From Streptomyces sp. NRRL B-3428 (GTDB lineage Bacteria > Actinomycetota > Actinomycetes > Streptomycetales > Streptomycetaceae): a stretch of 64,000 nucleotides of DNA. Location of the stretch: assembly GCA_000721375.1 (NCBI GenBank), contig JOGW01000011.1, forward strand, positions 186,001 to 250,000, in the 5' to 3' direction. The position numbers were made by a program, and so were the translations under genes. Below, one piece after another: positions 34,736 to 42,985 of the stretch. Every line of letters begins with the position of its first letter. The stretch's first letter is position 1. Below the pieces are notes generated by a model that had not been told where the DNA came from, did no database searches, and saw only the letters and a program-made list of their open reading frames with translations.

Positions 34736-36178
34736 TCAGCGACGCGTGCGTACCAGTCCGGACACGGCGCCCAGAATTGCGGCCCCGGCCAGCGCATATG
34801 CGCTCACGAGGAGGGCGTCGGCCGATTCCTGCACACCGCCGAGCGGCCGGCTCAGGAAAACGGTGCCGAACACGGCCACCCCGGACAGCTGGCCGAGCTG
34901 CAGCACGGTCGTCAGGAGCCCGCTGGCGTCCGCGGCCTCCTGCGGCCGTACGGTCGCGAGGGCCCGGGTGAAGGTCGGGCTGTACGCGAGCGACATCCCC
35001 ATGCCTCCGCCGGCGAACGCCACCCACAGCCCGATCCCGCCGCTGCCGCCGTCGCGCAGCACGAGCCCGAGCGCCAGCGTGGAGAGCGCGGTCAGCGCGA
35101 ACCCGGCCGGAACCAGGGCCCGTTGGAGCGCATCGGGCCACTTGCGCCAGGTGAGGCCGACCACCCCGAAGAGCACCGCGCCGGGCGCGAAGGTGAGTCC
35201 GGTGCGCAGTGCGCTCTGTCCGAGTCCGCCCTGCAGATGCAGCGCGAGCACGAACATCAGACCGGAGTTCCCGGCCATCACCAGGGCGATCCGCACCACC
35301 GCGAGCCCCATTCCGGGGACGCGGAGGACCCGCGGTGAGATCAGCGGGGCGCCGCCGCGGTGGGCCAGCCTCTTCTCGTACGTGGCGAAAAGGGCGAGCA
35401 GCACGGCGCTCGCGGCGAGCGAGAGCCAGGACCACAGCGGCCAGTCCTGCTCCTGGCCGAGCACCAGGGGCACGGTGAACAGCGAGACGGCGCCGGCGAG
35501 CAGGAGGAGCCCCGGCAGGTCGAAGCCGCGGGTACGCGACGCCGGTCCGTCGGCGGGCAGGATCTTCGGTCCGAGCACCAGCAGGGCTATTCCGACCGGC
35601 ACGTTGACCAGGAAGGACGGCCGCCAGCTCGTCCCGAACAGATCGGCGCTGACCAGGACACCGCCGATCACCTGCCCGGCCGCGGCGCCGCCGGCGAGCA
35701 CGGCCGCGTACACCCCGAGGGCGCGGGCCCGGGCCTCACCGGAGAACGTGCGCTGGATCAGGCTGAGCACCTGCGGGATCATCACGGCCGCGCCCGCGCC
35801 CTGCCCGAGCCGGAAACCGATCAGCTGGCCGGTGTTCTGGGCAAGGCCGCAGGCGAGTGAGGCGGCGGTGAACAGCGCGAGCCCCACCAGATACATCCGC
35901 CGGTGCCCGAACCGGCTGCCGAGCCGCGCCCCGGTGATCAGGAGCACGGCGTACGCGATGGTGTAGCCCGCCACCACCAGCTGCAGCCCCGCGCCGCTCG
36001 CGCCGAGCTCGGTACGGATCGTGGGGGCGGCGACGTTGACGATGAAGACATCGAGCAGGGCCATGAACTGGGCGGCGAGCACGACCGCGAGCAGCCGTCC
36101 CGGCCGGACGGACGGGCGGTTGTCAGTCCCTGGGTCTTTACTGGGGTCCGTACTGGGATGTGCAGTTGTCGTCGTCAT
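34736..36178 (-). CDS. MFS multidrug-type exporter (DHA2, 14-TM)
   Basis: 480 residues from ATG 36178 (MTTTTAHPSTDPSKD). The first span carries LLAVVLAAQFMALLDVFIVNVAAPTI, the DHA2 signature region with the membrane Asp. Motif A LGSRFGHRRMYLVG and motif C-like GGAAAGQVIGGVLV follow, and the length and hydropathy fit 14 spans. DHA2 proteins expel drugs or metabolites with proton exchange. It is divergent from an XRE regulator with 94 bp between the starts, a classic regulator/exporter pair. The substrate cannot be read from the sequence. Confidence 0.9.
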   Translation of the reverse strand: MTTTTAHPSTDPSKDPGTDNRPSVRPGRLLAVVLAAQFMALLDVFIVNVAAPTIRTELGASGAGLQLVVAGYTIAYAVLLITGARLGSRFGHRRMYLVGLALFTAASLACGLAQNTGQLIGFRLGQGAGAAVMIPQVLSLIQRTFSGEARARALGVYAAVLAGGAAAGQVIGGVLVSADLFGTSWRPSFLVNVPVGIALLVLGPKILPADGPASRTRGFDLPGLLLLAGAVSLFTVPLVLGQEQDWPLWSWLSLAASAVLLALFATYEKRLAHRGGAPLISPRVLRVPGMGLAVVRIALVMAGNSGLMFVLALHLQGGLGQSALRTGLTFAPGAVLFGVVGLTWRKWPDALQRALVPAGFALTALSTLALGLVLRDGGSGGIGLWVAFAGGGMGMSLAYSPTFTRALATVRPQEAADASGLLTTVLQLGQLSGVAVFGTVFLSRPLGGVQESADALLVSAYALAGAAILGAVSGLVRTRR

Positions 36179-36272
36179 GCCACTGAGCGTGACGGCGATG
36201 CGGTACGGGTAACGAGAGCCCATAGATACGGGTACTGACAGCACCTGGCAGACCCGGCCGTACGGCTCGACC

Positions 36273-37154
36273 ATGGGGGACGTGACGACTTTGGCTACGG
36301 AACACAGGGGTACCAGACGCCGACCGGAGCTGGCCGCCTTCCTGCGCAACCGCCGCGCGCGGGTGACACCGGCCGATGTCGGCATGCCCGGGGGCCTTCG
36401 CCGGCGCACCCCGGGGCTGCGCCGCGAGGAGGTCGCCCAGCTCTCCGGGGTCGGGGTGACCTGGTACACGTGGCTTGAGCAGGGCCGCCCGATCAACGCG
36501 TCGGGCCAGGTGCTCGACGCGGTCGCCCGCACCCTGCGCCTCGACCGCTCGGAGCGCGAGCATCTGTACCACCTGGCCGAGGTGCCGCTCGCGCCGGACG
36601 CCGAGGACCTCGCTTCCGACCTTCCCCACGTGAGCGCCGAGATCCAGGGAATCATCGACGCCCTCGACCCACGGCCGGCGGTGGTCTACAACGCGCGCTA
36701 CGACATGCTCGCGACCAACGCCGCGTACCGGGAGCTGTTCTTCGTCGCGCCGATGACCGCGACGGGCCGCCCCAACGTCCTGTGGGCGCTCTTCACGGTG
36801 AACGAGGAGGACTGCCCGGTGGTGTTCCGGGAGGCCGAAATGCCGCTGATGGTGGCCCAGTTGCGCGGTGCGTACGGACGGCACGTGGGTGAGCCGCCCT
36901 GGGAGAAGTTCATCCACGACCTCTCGGCCGCGAGCCCCTTCTTCGCCAAGCTGTGGGCGAGTGGCGACGTGGTGCCGCCGGGCCCGCGCGTGAAGACCTT
37001 CCGGCACAAGGCGGTGGGCGAGATACGCATGACGTCCGTCTCGCTGTCCATCAACGGGATGCCGGACTGCCGCATCGTGGCGTACACGCCTGCGGACGAG
37101 GTGAGCGGCGAGCGTCTGCAGTCCGTACGGGAGCAGTGCTGTCCGCCTGCGTGA
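36273..37154 (+). CDS. XRE-family regulator with MmyB-like ligand-binding domain
   Basis: 293 residues. N-terminal helix-turn-helix at ~18-90 (LAAFLRNRRARVTPADVGMP, RRRTPGLRREEVAQLSGVGVTWYTWLEQGR), exactly the layout of the HTH_31/MmyB class. The C-terminal ~180 residues match the MmyB-like PAS-type ligand-binding domain (VVYNARYDMLATNAAYRELF; later VKTFRHKAVGEIRMT). Such regulators often sit back to back with a target oxidoreductase or exporter gene and bind fatty-acid-like ligands. Here the divergent MFS gene is the likely target, and the operator should lie in 36179-36272. Confidence 0.88.
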   Translation: MGDVTTLATEHRGTRRRPELAAFLRNRRARVTPADVGMPGGLRRRTPGLRREEVAQLSGVGVTWYTWLEQGRPINASGQVLDAVARTLRLDRSEREHLYHLAEVPLAPDAEDLASDLPHVSAEIQGIIDALDPRPAVVYNARYDMLATNAAYRELFFVAPMTATGRPNVLWALFTVNEEDCPVVFREAEMPLMVAQLRGAYGRHVGEPPWEKFIHDLSAASPFFAKLWASGDVVPPGPRVKTFRHKAVGEIRMTSVSLSINGMPDCRIVAYTPADEVSGERLQSVREQCCPPA

Positions 37155-37276
37155 GGCCGAACGGGGCGTGGTGGAACGGGTCTTGGGGATCCGTTCATTG
37201 AGTTCGCGGTCCACCCCATTGCCGCTCGGATCGATCAACTGGTTTCTTCGGCAGGCCGCCGACATAGGAGCCTGCC

Positions 37277-37336
37277 GTGATGCGTACTGCTGTGATGCGT
37301 ACTGCTGTGATGCGTACTGCTGTGATGCGTACCGCC
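37277..37336 (+). repeat. Four 15-bp tandem repeats spanning the esterase start codon
   Basis: GTGATGCGTACTGCT occurs three times in exact tandem, plus a fourth copy with two changes (37322-37336). Each unit carries an in-frame GTG ATG pair and encodes V/M-M-R-T-A. Confidence 0.92.
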
Positions 37337-38299
37337 AAGCACAGACCCCTGTTCCGAGCCCGTACGTTCGCGGGCGCCGCGCTGGCCGGACTCTCCCTGC
37401 TGATCGGCGTGGCCCCCTCGCCCGCCGCGGCGTCCCCCTCGGAGGCGTCGGCTGTCGCGTCCGCCGGCTGTACGGCCGCGCCCACGCAACAGCCCGGCAC
37501 CAGCGTCCTGCACACCCTGAGCAGCGGCGGCCGCGAGCGTACGTATCAGCTGCGCATCCCCGCGGGTTACTCCGCCGACCAGGAATGGCCGGTCGTGCTC
37601 GCGTACCACGGGCGCGGCAGCACGGGCCCCGACGTCGAGAAGTACTCCGGCCTGAACAGCCTCCCGGCGATCGTCGCGTACCCCAACGGCGTGATCGGCA
37701 CCGGCGACGGCAACCGCCAGGCCTGGCAAGGCGCGCCGTACGCGGCAGCCGGTGTCGACGACGTGGCCTTCACCCGCGATCTGGTCGACGCCCTGGAGGC
37801 GTCCTGGTGCGTGGACAGCGGGCGGGTGTACGCGACCGGCAAGTCCAACGGCGGTGGATTCACCGCCCTGTTGGCCTGCCGTCTGGCCGACCGCATCACG
37901 GCGGTGGCACCCGTCGCCGCCGCGTTCTACCCGGCCACGGGCGCGAACTGCACCCCCTCGCGGCCCGTCCCGGTGATCGACTTCCACGGCACGAGTGACT
38001 CCACCATCCCCTACCGCGGCGACGCGGACCGCGGCCTGCCCGCCATCCCCACCTGGGTCGACGGCTGGGCCGGCCGCAACGGCTGCACGACGAAGCAGGC
38101 GTCGGCCCGTATCGAGCCCGACATCACCTTCACGGGGTGGACGGACTGCACGTCCGGCGCCGACGTCCGGCACGTGGCGGTCACCGGCGGCGGCCACACC
38201 TGGCCGGGCGCGGACAGCGACAGCGGCGGCGGGGCAACCACGCGCACGATCGAGGCGCACGAGGTGCTGTGGGAGTTCTTCGCGGGGCGCCGGATCTGA
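37277..38299 (+). CDS. Secreted PHB-depolymerase/feruloyl-esterase-like hydrolase (LpqC type)
   Basis: 340 residues. A signal peptide (RARTFAGAALAGLSLLIGVAPSPAAASP) is preceded by an unusual four-fold MRTAV repeat. The mature part is an esterase_PHB/CE1 domain: RTYQLRIPAGYSADQEWPVVLAYHGRG (oxyanion region), GKSNGGG (Ser nucleophile; GxSxG), VIDFHGTSDSTIPY (Asp) and GGGHTWPGADS (His). Substrates of such enzymes are polyhydroxyalkanoates or feruloylated plant polysaccharides; which one applies here is unknown. AGGAG at 37266-37270 places the start at GTG 37277 or ATG 37280. There is no obvious operon partner. Confidence 0.85.
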   Translation: MMRTAVMRTAVMRTAVMRTAKHRPLFRARTFAGAALAGLSLLIGVAPSPAAASPSEASAVASAGCTAAPTQQPGTSVLHTLSSGGRERTYQLRIPAGYSADQEWPVVLAYHGRGSTGPDVEKYSGLNSLPAIVAYPNGVIGTGDGNRQAWQGAPYAAAGVDDVAFTRDLVDALEASWCVDSGRVYATGKSNGGGFTALLACRLADRITAVAPVAAAFYPATGANCTPSRPVPVIDFHGTSDSTIPYRGDADRGLPAIPTWVDGWAGRNGCTTKQASARIEPDITFTGWTDCTSGADVRHVAVTGGGHTWPGADSDSGGGATTRTIEAHEVLWEFFAGRRI

Positions 38300-38313
38300 C
38301 CTTTACGGGATAC

Positions 38314-38356
38314 GGGCATACGAAAGCGGGCCACCCGATCCGGGTGGCCCGCTTTC
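38314..38356 (-). terminator. Terminator of the second tRNA-Ala; identical to the first copy
   Basis: Arms 38322-38337 and 38341-38356 form a perfect 16-bp stem with an ATC loop, 7 nt past the tRNA. All 43 nt match 32658-32700. Confidence 0.9.
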
Positions 38357-38363
38357 AAGACTG

Positions 38364-38436
38364 TGGAGCTAAGGAGATTCGAACTCCTGACATCCTGCAT
38401 GCCATGCAGGCACTCTACCAACTGAGCTATAGCCCC
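38364..38436 (-). tRNA. tRNA-Ala (anticodon GGC), second copy
   Basis: The same cloverleaf as the copy at 32707-32779, with anticodon GGC. About four differences: GAGT for GAGC in the D-arm (a G-U pair), one base in the variable loop, and TTCGAAT for TTCAATT in the T-loop. CCA is not encoded. Confidence 0.96.
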
Positions 38437-38533
38437 TTGCGTTCTTCCCGCTCGGCGGGCGAACAAGAAGAACTTTAACCGGTGAACGGCCCGAAAGTGA
38501 AATCCGGGCCGCAGGCCCCCTGACCAGCGGCTC

Positions 38534-39202
38534 TCAGGTGTCGTCGCCGAGTACGGGCTCCGGCAGCGTGCCCGCGTTGTGCTCAAGGAGACGCCAGCCG
38601 CGCGCCCCCTCGCCGAGTACCGACCAGCAGCAGTTGGAGAGGCCGCCGAGGCCTTCCCAGAGGTAGGAGTCGAGGCCGAGGAGGCGGCCGATCGTGGTGC
38701 GGATCGTGCCGCCGTGGCTGACGACCACGAGCGTGCCGCCGTCGGGCAGCTTGTCGGCGTGCCGCAGGACGACCGGGGCGGCGCGGTCGGCGACCTCGGT
38801 CTCCAGCTCGCCGCCGCCTCGGCGTACGGGCTCGCCGCGCTTCCACGCCGCGTACTCCTCGCCGTACGTGGCGACGATCTCCTCGTGCGTGAGCCCCTGC
38901 CAAGCGCCCGCGTACGTCTCGCGCAGGCCTTCCTCGTGGGCGACCTCCAGGCCCGTCAGGGCCGCGAGCTCCCCGGCCGTGGCGGCGGCGCGGCTCAGGT
39001 CGGAGGCGACGATCGCGTCCGGCTTGAGCGAGGCCAGCAGCCGGGCGGCACGGGCGGCCTGGGCCACGCCCTCGGCCGTGAGCTCGATGTCCGTGGAGCC
39101 CTGGAAGCGGCGCTCCAGGTTCCACGACGTCTGGCCGTGCCGCCACAGGATGATGCGGCGGCCGCGGCCGGACGAGGAGTTGAGGAAGGCCTGGACGGTC
39201 AC
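38534..39202 (-). CDS. Histidine phosphatase superfamily protein (phosphoglycerate-mutase-like)
   Basis: 222 residues from GTG 39202, which overlaps the rsfS stop as GTGA, so translation is coupled to rsfS. The catalytic RHG motif is in RIILWRHGQTSWNLERRFQGSTDIELT near residue 21, and the second His is in VVVSHGGTIRT (~165). The AxxSDLxRAAATA segment is typical of the branch containing GpgP, CobC and broad-specificity phosphatases. The substrate is unknown; in many actinobacteria a glucosyl-3-phosphoglycerate or cofactor-independent phosphatase sits beside rsfS. It ends near the tRNA-Ala with ~97 bp between. Confidence 0.87.
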   Translation of the reverse strand: MTVQAFLNSSSGRGRRIILWRHGQTSWNLERRFQGSTDIELTAEGVAQAARAARLLASLKPDAIVASDLSRAAATAGELAALTGLEVAHEEGLRETYAGAWQGLTHEEIVATYGEEYAAWKRGEPVRRGGGELETEVADRAAPVVLRHADKLPDGGTLVVVSHGGTIRTTIGRLLGLDSYLWEGLGGLSNCCWSVLGEGARGWRLLEHNAGTLPEPVLGDDT

Positions 39203-39627
39203 CGCAGGTCCCCGGCCGTCTCCTCCGCGGAAGCGTGCTCGGCGCCCTTGCCGCGGGTCGCCTTGGCGTCCTCGGGCAGGTCGAGCTCGGGGCAGTCCTT
39301 CCACAGGCGCTCGAGCGCGTAGTAGACGCGCTCCTCGCTGTGCTGGACGTGGACCACGATGTCGACGTAGTCGAGCAGGATCCAGCGGGCGTCACGGTCG
39401 CCCTCACGGCGCACCGGCTTGGCGCCGAGCTCCTTGCTGAGCTTCTCCTCGATCTCGTCACAGATCGACTTGACCTGGCGGTCGTTGGGAGCCGAGGCCA
39501 GAAGGAAGGCGTCCGTGATCGACAGCACGTCGCTGACGTCGTAGGCGATGATGTCGTGCGCGAGCTTGTCGGCAGCCGCCTGGGCGGCCACGTTGATGAG
39601 CTCGATGGAACGGTCTGTCGCGGTCAC
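39199..39627 (-). CDS. rsfS: Ribosome silencing factor RsfS
   Basis: 142 residues, DUF143/Iojap family. Conserved blocks: AAADKLAHDIIAYDVSDVLSITDAFLLASAPNDRQVKSICDEIEEKL and GDRDARWILLDYVDIVVHVQHSEERVYYALERLW. RsfS binds L14 on the 50S subunit and blocks joining to 30S under starvation. The C-terminus carries an extra ~20-residue acidic tail. It is overlapped by 4 nt by the phosphatase and lies downstream of the LCP-like gene, in the common nadD-(LCP)-rsfS order of streptomycetes. Confidence 0.94.
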   Translation of the reverse strand: MTATDRSIELINVAAQAAADKLAHDIIAYDVSDVLSITDAFLLASAPNDRQVKSICDEIEEKLSKELGAKPVRREGDRDARWILLDYVDIVVHVQHSEERVYYALERLWKDCPELDLPEDAKATRGKGAEHASAEETAGDLR

Positions 39628-39776
39628 TGCAAGGCTTTCCGTCGGCGGTCAGGAACCCGATACCCGGGCGTGTTGCCTTCCCAGGGTCTCACGATCCGCC
39701 GGTCCCGCCCCAGGCGATTACCGGCGCCCCACGGCTGGCGCCCGGGCGCCGCCCGGAAAGCGGCGCCCGACGGGGG

Positions 39777-41612
39777 CTACTGCGCCTTGTAGTCAGCCCC
39801 CAGCACGACCCCCACATCGCCGTTCCCCGCGACCTTCCCCTTCTTGACCGCCTTCGCCGGCAGACCCAGCGTCTTGGCGACCTCGGCCGCCTCCGCCTTG
39901 CGGGTCTCGTCGGCGTACGTGACCTGCGAGGCCGCGCCCGGCGTGGCAGTGCCGGAGATGACCGTCCAGCCGCCGTTCACGAGGTCGACCCGGGCGTTCT
40001 CGACGGCCTTCTTCTCGCCGGAGAGGTTGATCCGGACGGCCGCGTCGGCGTCGGGGCTCTTGACCGAGCCGCCGAGCAGCTTCCCGACCACGCTGTCGGT
40101 GGCCTTCTGGCTCACCGTCCCGTCCTGCTGCACGGGAAGCACGGCGCTGTCGTAGTCGCCACCCTTGGCGCGCTCGGAGAGGCGGGCGAGGAAGGCGCCC
40201 AGGTCCTTCTCGGTGAGCGGCGGCTCGATGATCTGGCCGAGCATCTCGACGGTCGTCGTGGCCGCCTTCGGGTCGGTCGACAGCTTGCGCAGCGCGCCCT
40301 GCAGCACCGTGCCGAAGCGGGTCAGCTGCGCGGTCTCGCTCTCGCCGGGTGCACGGTAGGTGGCGTACGCGACGGCCATCGGCCCGCTCAGGGTCTGGTC
40401 CTCGCCCTTGGTGACCAGCGGGGACGTGCCCTTCTTCTTGGCCTTGGGGTCCGGCACGTCCGTGTCGGTGTCGATGTCGATGTTGCCGACGCTGTCCACC
40501 AGGTTGCTCAGGAACGGGGTGTCGAGACGCCAGCTGCCCTCGATCCGGGTGCCGAGCAGCCCGTCCACGGCCTCGCGCGTCCCGCTGGAGCCGTCGTCGT
40601 CCACGGACTTGCCGAGCGTGGTCGGCTGGCCGTCCTCGTCGTTCACCGCGAGGGAGTTGGGCAGCAGAACCGTTGCGCCACGCTTGGTGGTGGTGTTGTC
40701 CACGAGCAGCGCTGTCGAGGTGCCCTTGCCGTTGGTGTCGTGCAGATGCACGACGATGACATCGCGCTTCTGCGGTCCCGTCGCGGCCTCGTTCCCTCCC
40801 GATCCGTCGGACACGAACGGCAGCTTGTCCGCGTACCAGAGGTAGCCGACACCGCCGACGAGCAGCAGCGCGAAGACCACGACGAGCGCGACCATCCGGT
40901 TGTGGCTGCGGCGTTTGGCCTCCTCGCGGCGCTCGGTGCGCGACTCGGTGAACTTCAGCCAGTCGATGACCTCTTCGGACTCCTCGTCGGCTTCCTCGAC
41001 GAAGGAGAACTGTCCCGTCTGGTACTGCCGCTCCGGCATCCGCTCGTCGGGGGTGTGCTGCTGCGGCACCCAGGCCGTCTGCTCCTCGACCCGCGCGTAC
41101 TGGCCGGTGTCGACGGTGGAGTGCTGCCCCGTGTCGCCCACCCGCTGGTACTGCCCCGTGTCGCCCACCCGCGAGTGCTGCCCGGTGTCACCTACCCGCG
41201 GATACTGCCCGGTGTCGACCGTCGCGTGCTGCCCCGTGTCGTAGGCGGGGTACTGACCGGTGTCCGAGACCCGCGGCTGCTGACCGGTGCCCTGCCCGTA
41301 GGGGTCGTACGAGGAGTCGTACGAGGGGTCGGCGCCGTTCCCGTACGAGGCGCCGGGCCCGTAACTGCCGCCCTGGTAGGAGGAGTTGTCCGGATAACCA
41401 CCGTTGGAGCCGTAGGTGTCGTATCCGTACCCCTGGCCACCGAGCGGCTGCTGAGGGACCCCGCCGCCGTACTGGTCGTACCCGGCCTGCGGAGCTTGCT
41501 GGGGCGCGACAGGCTGATAGACCGGCTGGCCGTACTCGTCGTAGCCGACGATCTCGTACTGCTGACCCCCGTGCTGCTGGCTCGCATAAGGGTCGAACTG
41601 TCGGTCGTTCAC
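39777..41612 (-). CDS. Membrane protein with degenerate LCP domain, LytR_C domain and DTGQ-repeat cytoplasmic region
   Basis: 611 residues. Residues 1-180 are Gln/Tyr/Gly-rich, then a repeat region with about eight DTGQ(Y/H)xxV units. A charged helix follows, with one membrane span at ~242-262 (VVVFALLLVGGVGYLWYA). The extracellular part looks like a weak LytR-CpsA-Psr (LCP) fold (RDVIVVHLHD, SNLVDSVGNIDIDTD, MAVAYATYRAPGE), then a LytR C-terminal domain (VRINLSGEKKAVENARVDLVNGGWTV). LCP enzymes attach teichoic-acid-like polymers to peptidoglycan. The Arg/Asp set expected for catalysis (RxDT, YVRxR, RQ) is largely missing, so an accessory or non-catalytic role is plausible. In S. coelicolor an LCP protein near this locus (PdtA) is known for spore-wall glycopolymer transfer; whether this is the same gene I cannot tell. 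Confidence 0.75.
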   Translation of the reverse strand: MNDRQFDPYASQQHGGQQYEIVGYDEYGQPVYQPVAPQQAPQAGYDQYGGGVPQQPLGGQGYGYDTYGSNGGYPDNSSYQGGSYGPGASYGNGADPSYDSSYDPYGQGTGQQPRVSDTGQYPAYDTGQHATVDTGQYPRVGDTGQHSRVGDTGQYQRVGDTGQHSTVDTGQYARVEEQTAWVPQQHTPDERMPERQYQTGQFSFVEEADEESEEVIDWLKFTESRTERREEAKRRSHNRMVALVVVFALLLVGGVGYLWYADKLPFVSDGSGGNEAATGPQKRDVIVVHLHDTNGKGTSTALLVDNTTTKRGATVLLPNSLAVNDEDGQPTTLGKSVDDDGSSGTREAVDGLLGTRIEGSWRLDTPFLSNLVDSVGNIDIDTDTDVPDPKAKKKGTSPLVTKGEDQTLSGPMAVAYATYRAPGESETAQLTRFGTVLQGALRKLSTDPKAATTTVEMLGQIIEPPLTEKDLGAFLARLSERAKGGDYDSAVLPVQQDGTVSQKATDSVVGKLLGGSVKSPDADAAVRINLSGEKKAVENARVDLVNGGWTVISGTATPGAASQVTYADETRKAEAAEVAKTLGLPAKAVKKGKVAGNGDVGVVLGADYKAQ

Positions 41613-41629
41613 CGGGTGCCCCTCTTAGC

Positions 41630-42271
41630 TCATTCGCCGCGGTAGAGCTCGCGCTTGTCGATGTATCGCACCACGCCGTCCGGCACCAGATACCAGACGG
41701 GATCCCCCTTGGCGACCCGGTCACGGCAGTCCGTCGAGGAGATGGCCAGAGCAGGGACCTCCACGAAGGAGACCGAGCCGTCCGGAAGACCGGGGTCGGC
41801 CAGGGTATGCCCTGGACGTGTCACCCCGATGAAGTGGGCCAGGGCGAAGGTCTCCTCGGCGTTCTGCCAGGTCAGGATCTGGCTCAGCGCGTCGGCGCCG
41901 GTGATGAAGAAGAGATCCGTGACGGGGTTGAGCTCCCGCAGATCGCGCAGCGTGTCCTTGGTGTACGTGGGGCCGCCGCGGTCGATGTCGATACGGCTCA
42001 CGGAGAACTGCGGGTTCTCGGCCGTGGCGATGACCGTCATCAGATAGCGGTCCTCGGCCGGCGAGACCAGCTTGTGGCTCTTCTGCCACGGCTCACCGGT
42101 CGGCACGAAGACGACCTCGTCCAGCTCGAACCGCGCGGCGACCTCGCTGGCGGCCACCAAGTGCCCGTGGTGGATCGGGTCGAAGGTGCCGCCCATGACG
42201 CCCAGGCGGCGCCTGCCGCTGCTGTGCGCGCCGTGACGGGCGGGGCCGGTAGGCCTGTCCTGCTCTCCCAT
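41630..42271 (-). CDS. nadD: Nicotinate-nucleotide adenylyltransferase
   Basis: 213 residues. [20 protein letters not shown] carries the nucleotidyltransferase H-I-G-H-like motif, and [13 protein letters not shown] the ISSTxIR motif, altered here to [13 protein letters not shown] and FITGADAL are typical. The enzyme adenylates nicotinate mononucleotide to deamido-NAD. The gene ends 17 nt before the start of the LCP-like gene and is followed by it and rsfS on the same strand, the usual arrangement. ATG 42271 gives an N-terminal extension ([14 protein letters not shown]) beyond the catalytic fold. Confidence 0.94.
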   Translation of the reverse strand: MGEQDRPTGPARHGAHSSGRRRLGVMGGTFDPIHHGHLVAASEVAARFELDEVVFVPTGEPWQKSHKLVSPAEDRYLMTVIATAENPQFSVSRIDIDRGGPTYTKDTLRDLRELNPVTDLFFITGADALSQILTWQNAEETFALAHFIGVTRPGHTLADPGLPDGSVSFVEVPALAISSTDCRDRVAKGDPVWYLVPDGVVRYIDKRELYRGE

Positions 42272-42350
42272 GCGAGCAGACCCTACCGGCCCGTGCGTGC
42301 GGCCCGGTCCCCGCGCCTGCCCCTGTCCGTCGGACAGGGCGTCGCGGGAC

Positions 42351-42515
42351 TCAGCGGTCGCGGTTGAAGCGGGTGGTGATCCAGAGCAGAAGCAGGAGCG
42401 CGAACAGCGCGCCGCCGCCGATGACGTAGGCGTTGAGGCTCTCGTGGTTGCCGCCGTGCTCGCCGCCCTCGGCAGCGAGGGTGGCCAGCTGGGCTGCGGT
42501 GGCGGTAAGGCTCAT
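42351..42515 (-). CDS. Single-span membrane mini-protein, unknown function
   Basis: 54 residues from ATG 42515 ([35 protein letters not shown]). The frame could extend to 42593 but the extension is Pro-rich and not natural. The N-terminal part is external and hydrophilic with His/Gly, then one span ([22 protein letters not shown]) and a short basic tail (NRDR), giving an N-out topology. I recall homologs in other streptomycetes as hypothetical membrane proteins. It lies between nadD and another mini-protein on the same strand, so all may share a transcript. Confidence 0.7.
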   Translation of the reverse strand: MSLTATAAQLATLAAEGGEHGGNHESLNAYVIGGGALFALLLLLWITTRFNRDR

Positions 42516-42658
42516 TCTCGACAGGACCAATCCGGGTGGGAACGGGGGTGAGACATCGCGCACATCGTACGGGGGTGCCTCGGCGGCGATCACGCCGACT
42601 CAGGCGTACGGGGGCAGTGCGAGGTCACTACGGGGTCATACGGGTGCGGGGGCGCCGC

Positions 42659-42814
42659 TCAGTCGTCGTTCCCGCCGCCGTATCCGCGCAGCAGGAACCA
42701 GCCCACGAGGACGGCACCGACGAGCGAGACGGCGAGCACGATCCGCACGGTGTTGCCGGGACCCTGGGCGGATGCGGTGTGTGCGGCGGCGAGCAGAGCG
42801 GTCGCGGAGTTCAT
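42659..42814 (-). CDS. Single-span membrane mini-protein, unknown function
   Basis: 51 residues from ATG 42814, with AAGGAG 9 nt upstream; a second ATG at 42821 is too close to the site and in another frame. The sequence is short external residues (MNSATALLAAAHTASAQGPGN), one membrane span (VRIVLAVSLVGAVLVGWFLL) and a Gly/Asp-rich tail (RGYGGGNDD). It cannot be assigned to a family. It is the second of two tiny membrane proteins in tandem upstream of nadD, 143 bp apart. Confidence 0.72.
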   Translation of the reverse strand: MNSATALLAAAHTASAQGPGNTVRIVLAVSLVGAVLVGWFLLRGYGGGNDD

Positions 42815-42985
42815 ACGGCATTGCTCCTTAACAGGCGATACGCCACCCAAGCTATCCCCCGCCCCGCACCGCCCGGCCTCCGGGGCGGATGCGGTATGGA
42901 ACCCTCCTCGTAGGCTGAGCGTTCCTAAGGGGGGCGAGAGAGAACTCGCAGCGTGCGCGCCGCGCGCGGAACTTATGGGGGCCGG

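Noticed and set aside
33326..35338. 670-residue plus-strand frame across the GT87 gene and small CxxC genes
   Set aside because: It crosses gene ends in the wrong frame for both and lacks any domain.
36138..37265. 375-residue minus-strand frame opposite the XRE regulator
   Set aside because: The plus-strand regulator has a clear helix-turn-helix and sensor domain; the antisense translation has none.
32707..38436. An integrated element between the two tRNA-Ala genes
   Set aside because: No integrase, excisionase or direct attachment-site repeat at the tRNA 3' ends was found; the block holds ordinary chromosomal-type genes.
42636..42821. 61-residue frame starting at 42821
   Set aside because: Its ATG is only 2 nt from the AAGGAG site, and the frame is Arg-rich; the overlapping 51-residue frame has correct spacing and a membrane span.
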